Assembly: GCA_903933585.1 (NCBI GenBank)
Contig: CAIZKO010000116.1
Coordinates: forward strand, 1-33,535
DNA length: 33,535 bases
Origin: an uncultured Actinomycetes bacterium
Lineage (GTDB): Bacteria > Actinomycetota > Actinomycetes > Nanopelagicales > Nanopelagicaceae
Direction: 5' to 3'
Shown: positions 1 to 7,978 of the stretch, one piece after another
Layout of the letters: every line of letters begins with the position of its first letter
Numbering within the stretch: position 1 is the stretch's first letter
Program-made: the position numbers and the translations under genes
Notes under the pieces: model-generated
What the model was told of the DNA's origin: nothing
Seen by the model: only the letters and a program-made list of their open reading frames with translations
Database searches by the model: none

Positions 1-654
1 GTTTCAGATGGTACTTTGACATCTAACGCAGTATCAGTTCGCGTATCATCAGCAGTTCCAACATCAGTTGTCTTGACAACCGATGCTGCTGCTTATCCTG
101 CAGGTGGAGCCGGTACTTTGACAGTGACCCTGTCAGATGCTGCTGGAACACTTCCGGCTGGCGCATACAACGTTTATGGCACTGGTGCAGTAGTTGGATC
201 AGCTCCAGCTTCTTCATTCGCTCTAACCGTAGCTACACCAGCATTGAGTACACTTGCTCCGACAGTGACAGTTAATGATTCTGGCGTTGCTACCATCGCA
301 TTCAATGCTCCATTGTCTGATGGAACAACAACAATCAGCGGAACAACCTCTGCAACAACAATCGTAGAGACTCCTGCAAGCTTCGCAGTTTCAAGCGGAG
401 CATCAGATGCAGCTAACGCTGCAACAGATGCTGCAAACGAAGCTACTGATGCTGCTAACGCTGCTACCGATGCTGCAAACGCAGCTGCTGATTCAGCAGA
501 TGCTGCAACACAGGCTGCAGAAGATGCTGGCGCCAAGGCTGATGCTGCTCTTGCAGCTGTAACAGCATTGTCACAGCAAGTAACTTCAGTACTAGCTAAG
601 GTTGCTGCGTTGTCAGCACTCCTAGTTCGTGTTGTTAAGAAGGTAAAGGCTTAA
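1..654 (+). CDS. secreted/surface protein with C-terminal alanine-rich heptad-repeat coiled coil (5' truncated by window)
   Basis: Frame is open from base 1 (VSDGTLTSNAVSV...), so the TTG at 16 is probably not the start; Thr/Ser/Val-rich beta-type region, then DAANAAT heptads and a hydrophobic basic tail LLVRVVKKVKA. Confidence 0.75.
   Translation, partial: VSDGTLTSNAVSVRVSSAVPTSVVLTTDAAAYPAGGAGTLTVTLSDAAGTLPAGAYNVYGTGAVVGSAPASSFALTVATPALSTLAPTVTVNDSGVATIAFNAPLSDGTTTISGTTSATTIVETPASFAVSSGASDAANAATDAANEATDAANAATDAANAAADSADAATQAAEDAGAKADAALAAVTALSQQVTSVLAKVAALSALLVRVVKKVKA
406..510 (+). repeat. five 21-bp coding repeats (DAANAAT heptads)
   Basis: gatgcagctaacgctgcaaca / gatgctgcaaacgaagctact / gatgctgctaacgctgctacc / gatgctgcaaacgcagctgct / gattcagcagatgctgcaaca. 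Confidence 0.85.
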
Positions 655-688
655 TTGCCTCTGCTTTAAGTCAGTCTGACTGACAAAC

Positions 689-735
689 AGAAGCCCGGTT
701 CTCCCAGTGGGGGAGCCGGGCTTCTGGCTTTTCTA
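689..735 (+). terminator. intrinsic terminator
   Basis: AGAAGCCCGGTTCTCCC-AGTG-GGGGAGCCGGGCTTCT hairpin followed by ggcttttct, just after the stop at 654. Confidence 0.85.
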
Positions 736-809
736 GAACATGGTGGGTATTAACCTAAATCACTGCCCACGCACAGGTTTCTCCCAAGAATTAAGGGTTA
801 TATTCAGGT

Positions 810-2168
810 ATGGCAAATAAGCGCAGGGTTCGCGATCTGGGCGTAGGCCATCGCATTAACGCCGATTGGGCTTCGATCCTGATGGGGCTAGGACTTGGGC
901 TTACTTTGGCTCTAGAAATCGACACCATGACCTCTGGGGATTGGTCGGGGGTTTACTCGTCGATCACATCGTTATCGCGCTTGGCGGCTTTATCTGGCTC
1001 ATATTTTGCGCTGGTGGGTCTGGTCTTTGTGGCTCGTATCCCGTGGATAGAAAAATCGGTGGGGCACGACAAGTTGGTGAAGTGGCACCGCAAGTTGGGG
1101 CCTTGGTCTTTGTATCTCATTTTGTTCCACGTACTTCTCGTCGGTCTGGGTTATGCGGGTGGCGATCGTGTATCTACGGCTGCTGAACTCTGGCGCATGA
1201 CGCTTAAGTATCCCTGGATGATTCCGGCAGATATTGGTTTTCTTTTGATGATGATCGCTGGTGTGACTTCGTATAAGAAGGCGCGCGCCAAGATGAGTTA
1301 TGAGACCTGGTGGACTGTTCACCTCTACACATATCTTGCTGTTGCTTTGGGATTTATGCACCAAGTGTTAACCGGTCCGATGTTTACTGGTCACCCACTG
1401 AACAAATTATTCTGGGAGGGTTTATACATCGCAACAGCGGCTGTAATTCTGCTGTGGCGATTTGTAATACCTCTAGTGCGCTCACTGCGTCACAATTTGC
1501 GAGTGGACCAAGTCGTGGTTGAGGGGCCAGGCGTGGTTTCGATTGTGATGCGGGGGCGTCATCTAGATCGCCTCAATGCGCAGGGCGGGCAATTCTTTAG
1601 TTGGCGCTTTATTACCTCCGGCCAGTGGTGGATTTCGCACCCATACTCATTATCGGCCGCACCCACCGAACACCATATGCGTGTGACCGTGAAGAACCTG
1701 GGTGATGCCTCAGGTGCGGTGTTGAATATTAAACCCGGTACTCGGGTCTTCTTCGAAGGGCCATATGGCACATTTGTGGCTTCCAAGGCTGCTCGCGGAC
1801 ATATCGTTCTTGTGGGCGGCGGTGTAGGAATCACGCCTCTGCGTGCGCTTCTCGAAGAGTTTGATGCTACAAAAGAGATCGACGTTTTGTATCGCGTCGG
1901 TGATGAAAAAGAGCTCGTTTTCCGCAAAGAACTCGATGCTATCGCCGCTTGGCGCGGCGCTCGAGTCCATTACTTGGTGGGTAACCGTAAGCAGCATCCG
2001 ATGGATGCGCGCTACATCAACAAATTAGTGCCCGCCTTTAGTGATTCAGATGTCTACATCTGCGGACCGACCGGTCTAGTCGAGACGGTACGTAAAGCTG
2101 CGCGCGATGTTGGTATTCCAAAGGATCGTTTCCATAATGAAGAATTTGAATTTCACTCGGTTGAATAA
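810..2168 (+). CDS. ferric-reductase-like transmembrane protein with FAD/NAD(P)H-binding ferredoxin-reductase domain
   Basis: Multiple hydrophobic helices with His (WHRKLGPWSLYLILFHVLL), HPYSLSAAP flavin motif, GGGVGITPLRALL, YICGPTGLVETV. Confidence 0.85.
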   Translation: MANKRRVRDLGVGHRINADWASILMGLGLGLTLALEIDTMTSGDWSGVYSSITSLSRLAALSGSYFALVGLVFVARIPWIEKSVGHDKLVKWHRKLGPWSLYLILFHVLLVGLGYAGGDRVSTAAELWRMTLKYPWMIPADIGFLLMMIAGVTSYKKARAKMSYETWWTVHLYTYLAVALGFMHQVLTGPMFTGHPLNKLFWEGLYIATAAVILLWRFVIPLVRSLRHNLRVDQVVVEGPGVVSIVMRGRHLDRLNAQGGQFFSWRFITSGQWWISHPYSLSAAPTEHHMRVTVKNLGDASGAVLNIKPGTRVFFEGPYGTFVASKAARGHIVLVGGGVGITPLRALLEEFDATKEIDVLYRVGDEKELVFRKELDAIAAWRGARVHYLVGNRKQHPMDARYINKLVPAFSDSDVYICGPTGLVETVRKAARDVGIPKDRFHNEEFEFHSVE

Positions 2169-2179
2169 GGGAGATAACA

Positions 2180-2758
2180 ATGCTTACTAGACGCTTCTTT
2201 TTGATCGCTGGAGGTACCGTCGGCGGTCTGGGCGCTGTTCTCTCAATCACGCCGCCACAATTTGGGGCAACGACCGGGTTGGCACTGGGCACCGGAGGTT
2301 CGCTTGCGGGAGGCACCACTGCAACACCTCTTGCATCGCCAACACCTGCCACAACTCAAAAGGCCACACCAGCACCAACCAAGAAGCCAACCAAGAAGCC
2401 AACCAAGGGAACGACTGGTGGTACGACGACGCCTACAAAGACACCGGCTCCAGTCACGACTCCAAAGCCAGCTGGTGGCGTGAGTGGCACATTCACTGGT
2501 GCTTCCGCGAATACCGCGTATGGCCCGGTTCAGGTACAGATCGTTGTCGTCAATGGAAAGATTACAAATGCCATCGCTTTGACGTACCCAACTAATTCGT
2601 TTCGCGATCAGCAGATTAATTCGCAGGCAATCCCTTATTTGGTGCAAGAGACACTCGCTGCCCAATCTGCAAATATTCAAGGCGTAGGGGGCGCTTCATA
2701 CACCTCGCAAGGATGGGCTAACTCGCTGCAATCTGCGTTAAAAAAGGCAGGTTTGTAA
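2180..2758 (+). CDS. FMN-binding domain protein with Tat-type signal and Pro/Thr/Lys linker
   Basis: MLTRRFFLIAGGTVGG (RRxFL), TPAPTKKPTKKPT linker, C-terminal FMN_bind motif GVGGASYTSQGW. Confidence 0.85.
   Translation: MLTRRFFLIAGGTVGGLGAVLSITPPQFGATTGLALGTGGSLAGGTTATPLASPTPATTQKATPAPTKKPTKKPTKGTTGGTTTPTKTPAPVTTPKPAGGVSGTFTGASANTAYGPVQVQIVVVNGKITNAIALTYPTNSFRDQQINSQAIPYLVQETLAAQSANIQGVGGASYTSQGWANSLQSALKKAGL
2377..2407 (+). repeat. 12-bp tandem repeat (aaccaagaagcc) about 2.6 copies, encoding KKPT linker units
   Basis: aaccaagaagcc aaccaagaagcc aaccaag. Confidence 0.85.
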
Positions 2759-3529
2759 TTGGGCGAGAGAGCACACACCACAGCCGAGATTGATGTCTGG
2801 GGCACAATCGTCTTCATTGAGGTTGCTTCGACAAAGGTTGGTTTGGAGGAACTCAACGCCGGGTTGGCGGAAGTAATTGATTATGTGCGTTTGATTGACG
2901 AAGAGTTTTCGACATATAAACCGACTTCACAGGTCTCGCAGATTCGCCGCGGAGAGCTAAAGATTGAAAATGCTTCGGCGCAGATGCAAGAGGTCTGGCA
3001 CCTCTGTGAAGTTGCGCGAGATCTCACCGATGGCTCCTTTAACCCCTGGGTTGTTAAGGGCGGCTACGATCCATCGGGATATGTAAAGGGTTGGGCGGCT
3101 GAAGGGTGCGCCCGGATTCTGCAACGCCATGGAGCGGAAAATATTCAGGTCAACTGCTCGGGGGATTTATACCTTGCCGGCGGCTACGAAAATGGAAAGC
3201 CGTGGTCGATTGGCGTGCGCAGCCCAGAGAACAAATGGGAAGTTCTTAAGATTTTTGAGATAACCGATGGAGCTATAGCAACATCTGGCACCTACGAACT
3301 CGGTGCCCACATAAAAGACCCACATTCGGGACTAATAGCGATCGGCGCTCGCAGTGCCACCGTGCTCGGACCAGATGGTGGGCTCTGTGACGCGCTGGCC
3401 ACCTCTTTGATCGTCGCTGGCCAGGATGGGGCGGCCTACTTCACTAAGCCCGAACTATCCGAATACAAGGTCTGGGTCATTAACCGCAATGAAGATACCG
3501 CCTGGAGTATCGCGGAACCGACCGCTTAA
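2759..3529 (+). CDS. apbE: ApbE family FAD:protein FMN transferase
   Basis: ApbE-like segments DPSGYVKGWAAEGCARILQRHG, NCSGDLYLAGG, WSIGVRSP, GAIATSGTYELGAHIKDP; TTG start directly after the upstream TAA. Confidence 0.88.
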   Translation: MGERAHTTAEIDVWGTIVFIEVASTKVGLEELNAGLAEVIDYVRLIDEEFSTYKPTSQVSQIRRGELKIENASAQMQEVWHLCEVARDLTDGSFNPWVVKGGYDPSGYVKGWAAEGCARILQRHGAENIQVNCSGDLYLAGGYENGKPWSIGVRSPENKWEVLKIFEITDGAIATSGTYELGAHIKDPHSGLIAIGARSATVLGPDGGLCDALATSLIVAGQDGAAYFTKPELSEYKVWVINRNEDTAWSIAEPTA

Positions 3530-3579
3530 TTCTCAGGGAATTATCAGCGCTAGTGCGGTTTAATCACAAAAACGTTATC

Positions 3580-3585
3580 TAAGGT
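3580..3585 (+). promoter_or_regulatory. -10 element of candidate leaderless promoter
   Basis: TAAGGT-tcagga-ATG(3592). Confidence 0.5.
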
Positions 3586-3591
3586 TCAGGA

Positions 3592-5310
3592 ATGAATAAA
3601 TCCCGACTCCGTATCTTGATACTAAATCTAGTAATTGTGGTGGCGATAGCTTCGGTGGGCTTCTGGGGGTATTCGACACTCCATCCCAAGGCCGCAAAAG
3701 CAACTCTCTCAACCGTGACCGTCACTCGAGGGGATGTCTCTTCGACAGTTTCATCTTCAGGCACCGTTATTAGCCCGAGCGATATTGCGCTCGCCCCAAC
3801 TGTCTCTGGCACCTTGGCTAAATTGAATGTGAAGGTGGGTCAATCAGTAACCGCCGGTCAAGTTCTGGCACAGATGGATACAACAAGTTTAAGTAGCGCA
3901 GTAGCGCAGGCCGAATCTAGTTTGGCACAAGCACAAGCTAATTTGGCTGCGATCAATACAACGGTTGCAACATCTTCACTGCAGTTGCAGAACGATCAAA
4001 ATGCAGTCACTAGCGCGCAGAATAATTTGGCCTATCAACAGACTCTGATCGCGGCGGCACAAACCACAGATGCGAACAACGTTGCTTCAGCGCTCAACAA
4101 ATTAAATAACGACAAGACGACCACATCGCAGAATGTTGGACTTTATCAATCGAGCGTAGACACGGCGAAGAACTCTTTGGCAAATGCTCAACTCACCTAC
4201 AACAACTACGAAGGGCTCTATGGCTCTGCTGGTATCACCCCTGCCTTCTGTGCCTCGATTAATACGATTAACGCGAACTGCACAACGCTCACTCAAGATC
4301 AGAACGCGGTTACGGCTGCGCAGACGGCTTACAACAATTCTTTAATAACTCAACAACAAAGTCTTGCAAAGGATGCGCAAACGATTGCTGCTGACGAACA
4401 GAGTTACGCCGATGCGCAATCAACTGCCGCGCTCAACGTTAAGAAGAATGCGCAGACTCTGGCAAGCGCTCAGGCAGCAATTGATTCGGCACAATATGCA
4501 TTGAAGCTTTATCAAACTCAAAACAACGGATCGGCTATCACTACATCCACGACCGTGGATCAGGCTCAAGTGACTGTGGCGCAAGCCAATTTGGTGATCG
4601 CGCAGAAGAACTTGGCCGGAGCTTCAGTAATCGCTCCGGTATCGGGCAAGATCGCTTCCATCTCCAATACCTTGATCGGGGCAAATATCAGCCCAAATGT
4701 GACTCCTACCAATGGCGCAACTGGAGCAACCGGTTTCATTGTCCTCACCAACGTTGGTGGGCTGCAAGTAACCGCAGGCTTCTCCGAATCTGATGTTGCG
4801 AAGATTTCAGTCGGGCAGAGCGCCTCTATGGCCTTTACCGCACTTCCTAATGCACTTGGCGATGCCAAAGTATCTGCTGTTGCTCTACTCCCAACGACCT
4901 CGAGTGGTGCGACAACTTATACGGTGACCTTTCAATTGACCGGCAAAGTGGCCGGACTCAAACCAGGTATGACGGCCACTGCGACCGTGATCGTTGCTGA
5001 CTCACCCAATGCAATCTCAGTAACATCGCGTGCGGTCACAACCCGCGGTACTCGTACCACTGTTAATGTCGTGACAACTGTGGCGGGCAAGCAGGTCGAA
5101 ACTCCAACAACTGTTCTCGTGGGTATCGTCGGTGATTCGAGCGATGAGATTCTCTCTGGTCTCAAGGTCGGTCAAGTCGTTGCGCTCCCTGCAGTCGTTA
5201 GTTCTTCCTCATCGCTAACCGGAGTCCCATCTGTCTTAGGTGGTGCCGGCATCGGTGGCGCAACTGGTGGCGGTCGTGGCGGCGGCGGAGGCGGTGGATT
5301 CGGTGGTTGA
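3592..5310 (+). CDS. HlyD/MFP-type ABC/efflux adaptor subunit with long coiled-coil hairpin and Gly-rich C-terminus
   Basis: N-terminal TM, lipoyl/barrel-type segments (LAPTVSGTLAKLNVKVGQSVTAGQVLAQMD; VIAPVSGKIASI), long Gln/Ala-rich helices, C-terminal GGGRGGGGGGGFGG. Confidence 0.87.
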   Translation: MNKSRLRILILNLVIVVAIASVGFWGYSTLHPKAAKATLSTVTVTRGDVSSTVSSSGTVISPSDIALAPTVSGTLAKLNVKVGQSVTAGQVLAQMDTTSLSSAVAQAESSLAQAQANLAAINTTVATSSLQLQNDQNAVTSAQNNLAYQQTLIAAAQTTDANNVASALNKLNNDKTTTSQNVGLYQSSVDTAKNSLANAQLTYNNYEGLYGSAGITPAFCASINTINANCTTLTQDQNAVTAAQTAYNNSLITQQQSLAKDAQTIAADEQSYADAQSTAALNVKKNAQTLASAQAAIDSAQYALKLYQTQNNGSAITTSTTVDQAQVTVAQANLVIAQKNLAGASVIAPVSGKIASISNTLIGANISPNVTPTNGATGATGFIVLTNVGGLQVTAGFSESDVAKISVGQSASMAFTALPNALGDAKVSAVALLPTTSSGATTYTVTFQLTGKVAGLKPGMTATATVIVADSPNAISVTSRAVTTRGTRTTVNVVTTVAGKQVETPTTVLVGIVGDSSDEILSGLKVGQVVALPAVVSSSSSLTGVPSVLGGAGIGGATGGGRGGGGGGGFGG

Positions 5311-6010
5311 TAAGCAACCCGTTATCGATGTTCGCGACGCTGTAAAGCGTTACGGCGTCGGTGATGCATCGATCTTCGCCCTCGATGGAGTCAGCTTGAC
5401 TATCGATGCCGGTGAATATGTCGCGATCATGGGTCCATCGGGTTCGGGCAAGTCCACCCTGATGAACATCCTAGGCGCCCTCGACAACATGACTAGCGGT
5501 GAATACTTCTTAGATGGCATCGAAATTTCATCGATGGATGAAAGCCATCTTTCGATCGTCCGCGGTAGAAAGATCGGATTCATATTCCAATCGTTCAACC
5601 TGATTCCTCGGACGACTGCGATTGCCAACGTCGAACTCCCTATGGCGTACCAGGGCGTTAAGTCCAAGGAGCGCCGCGAACGCGCCTTGGTGGCACTTGA
5701 TGTCGTCGGTCTAGGCGATCGTATTAATCACGAACCGACTGAACTATCTGGAGGACAACAACAACGTGTGGCGGTAGCTCGCGCACTTGTTACTCGCCCC
5801 GCGCTGCTCTTGGCCGATGAACCAACTGGCGCCCTTGATTCCAAATCAACGGCGGATCTATTGGATCTCTTCGACCAGATTAATGCAGCAGGTCGCACCG
5901 TCGTCGTGATTACACACGAACTCGATGTGGCACACCGTGCCAAAAGAATTATTCGAATGCGCGATGGCAAGATCGTCAGCGATGATCTCAATAAGGAGCG
6001 CGTCGCATGA
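5303..6010 (+). CDS. MacB/LolD-type ABC transporter ATP-binding protein
   Basis: Walker A GPSGSGKST, signature LSGGQQQRVAVARAL, Walker B LLLADEPT; GTG start 5303 preferred over ORF-track start 5240 (MVPASVAQLV... is antecedent out-of-family sequence). Confidence 0.9.
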   Translation: MVDKQPVIDVRDAVKRYGVGDASIFALDGVSLTIDAGEYVAIMGPSGSGKSTLMNILGALDNMTSGEYFLDGIEISSMDESHLSIVRGRKIGFIFQSFNLIPRTTAIANVELPMAYQGVKSKERRERALVALDVVGLGDRINHEPTELSGGQQQRVAVARALVTRPALLLADEPTGALDSKSTADLLDLFDQINAAGRTVVVITHELDVAHRAKRIIRMRDGKIVSDDLNKERVA

Positions 6011-7227
6011 GTGTCTTTGAAATCGTCCGATTCGCTATCCGCGGGCTCTTTACCAATCGGCTCCGTACCTTTCTGACCGTGCTTGGCATCACCATCGGTG
6101 TCGCCTCAGTGATTATCTTGCTGGCAGTCGGTAACGGTTCCAGCAAGGCGATCCAGGCCTCCCTTGACCGCCTTGGCACCAACTCATTGCAGGTTAGATC
6201 AGGTGGAGGTGGATTTGGTCCACGCGCCCGCGCGACCGCCTCTTCGCAGAAACCGCTAACTATTCTGGATGCTGCTGCTCTGATGGATAAGAGCCAAGCC
6301 CCAGATATCTTGCAGGTAGCCCCGATCGCTTCAACAAATGGAACCTGCGTCGTCGGAGCCAGCACAACCACGCCGTCGACATTTTATGGAACATGGCCCG
6401 CTTACTATAAAGCGAGCAATACCTCGATTCAGTCCGGTTCTTATTTCACAAACGATGATGTGACTCAAGGAAGACGAGTCGCTCTCATCGGACAGACAAC
6501 CGCCACCGCGCTCTTTGGCACAGCCAGTCCCATCGGACAGACGATGCGCTGTTCTGGAATCGAATTCACCGTTATCGGTTTGACTACCGTTAAAGGTGCA
6601 TCAGGATTCCAAGATGGCGACAGCTTGGTTTTGATCCCAATCACAACGATGGAAAATTCCATTACAGGGAATCAACCACTGTCTAGCATCATCGTTGAAG
6701 CAACGAGTTCGAAGACGACGGATGCAGCACAAACCGAGCTGACGTCGATCTTGGATGCGCGACATGGAATTTCAGGTCGCAAGACCGCGGATTTCAGCGT
6801 CTTCAATCAGGCCTCACTTCTTACAACGGCATCAACTAGTTCCAAAACATTCACCACGCTCTTGGGAATGGTTGCTGCGATCTCGCTCCTAGTGGGCGGT
6901 ATCGGAATCACCAACATCATGTTGGTCACTGTTATCGAACGAACTCGCGAAATCGGTATCCGCAAGGCTATCGGTGCCCCCAAAGGTGCAATTTTGAGCC
7001 AGTTCCTGATTGAAGCAACGATATTGTCGGTCTTAGGAGGGGCGCTCGGAGTTGTGGCGGGATTTGTAGGAAGCCACTTCACTATCGCCGGCACTAAGCC
7101 CGTAATCGTTCCTGCATCTGTCTTCTTGGCCTTCGGAGTAAGCATCTTGATCGGTGTCTTCTTCGGTGGCTACCCAGCATCACGCGCCGCATCACTACGA
7201 CCAATCGAGGCACTCCGTTATGAATGA
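6007..7227 (+). CDS. ABC transporter permease (MacB_PCD/FtsX family)
   Basis: TNRLRTFLTVLGITIGVASVIILLAVG, TREIGIRKAIGAPKGAILSQFLIEA, PASRAASLRPIEALRYE. Confidence 0.92.
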   Translation: MSVFEIVRFAIRGLFTNRLRTFLTVLGITIGVASVIILLAVGNGSSKAIQASLDRLGTNSLQVRSGGGGFGPRARATASSQKPLTILDAAALMDKSQAPDILQVAPIASTNGTCVVGASTTTPSTFYGTWPAYYKASNTSIQSGSYFTNDDVTQGRRVALIGQTTATALFGTASPIGQTMRCSGIEFTVIGLTTVKGASGFQDGDSLVLIPITTMENSITGNQPLSSIIVEATSSKTTDAAQTELTSILDARHGISGRKTADFSVFNQASLLTTASTSSKTFTTLLGMVAAISLLVGGIGITNIMLVTVIERTREIGIRKAIGAPKGAILSQFLIEATILSVLGGALGVVAGFVGSHFTIAGTKPVIVPASVFLAFGVSILIGVFFGGYPASRAASLRPIEALRYE

Positions 7228-7975
7228 TGAAATAACTCCCGACGCACCGAAGTTTGATCTCTTCGCAACTGAGGTTGAAGATAACCTCAAAGAAGAGCTC
7301 GCTAAGGGCACATTCCAATGGACCAACAAGTACACCAAAGGGCTCGGTATTCTCTTTGCGATTGTTGGACTTCTCTCGGTCGGTACTTGGTACGGCCACT
7401 ACGAAGCGACCAAGTCCACGACGACCCTAGGTGCATCTTCCTTTGCATCGCTCCGCGCCTCCTTTGGCGGCGGTGGTGGAACTGGTGCAGCTGCTGGGGC
7501 AGGCGCCGCAGCAGGTGGCTTTGGTGGCTTTGGTGGCGGAGGAACTCGCATCACTGGCACTATCAATTCAGTTAAGGGATCGACGGTAACGATCACCTTG
7601 GATGATCCAACTCAAGCTTCTTCACTTGTATCGGGCGATGTAGCACGTATTACTGATACCGGGACTGCCGCTGCGGGTGGAACGACTCCATCTGGAACGA
7701 CAACTGGCGGGGATGCAATTGCCCCCGCTCCAGGAGTTTCAGCACCTTCCGGAACCGGCGGAACACGTGGTGGAGCTTTCTCTAATCCAAAGTTGACCGC
7801 TTGCTTAACTAAAGCGGGTATCACAATCGCTGCAGGAGCACGTCCGAACTTCCAGGATCCTGCGACAGCAACTGCGTTACAAACATGCTTTTCACAACTA
7901 GGAATCACTCCTGGTGGTGGCTTCGGTGGAGGTGCGGCTGGAGGGGCAGTTCCTACACCGGCAGCAACGAAGTAG
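7220..7975 (+). CDS. membrane-anchored Gly-rich protein of the exporter operon
   Basis: ATG 7220 overlaps the permease stop; TM LGILFAIVGLLSVGTWYG, Gly-rich stretches, ITGTINSVKGSTVTITLDD and Cys-containing C-terminal segment. Confidence 0.75.
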   Translation: MNDEITPDAPKFDLFATEVEDNLKEELAKGTFQWTNKYTKGLGILFAIVGLLSVGTWYGHYEATKSTTTLGASSFASLRASFGGGGGTGAAAGAGAAAGGFGGFGGGGTRITGTINSVKGSTVTITLDDPTQASSLVSGDVARITDTGTAAAGGTTPSGTTTGGDAIAPAPGVSAPSGTGGTRGGAFSNPKLTACLTKAGITIAAGARPNFQDPATATALQTCFSQLGITPGGGFGGGAAGGAVPTPAATK

Positions 7976-7978
7976 AAA

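Noticed and set aside
174-536. Antisense ORF of 120 aa (Ala/Ser-rich)
   Set aside because: Mirror translation of the heptad-repeat coding region; composition follows the sense repeats and no independent start signal is evident.
5240-5302. N-terminal extension of the ABC ATPase (MVPASVAQLVAVVAAAEAVDSV)
   Set aside because: Out-of-frame reading of the Gly-rich adaptor tail; GTG 5303 gives a normal ATPase N-terminus.
7460-7550. GGN-rich stretch as a possible repeat array or insertion
   Set aside because: Irregular coding low-complexity Gly/Ala sequence in frame; no fixed repeat unit.
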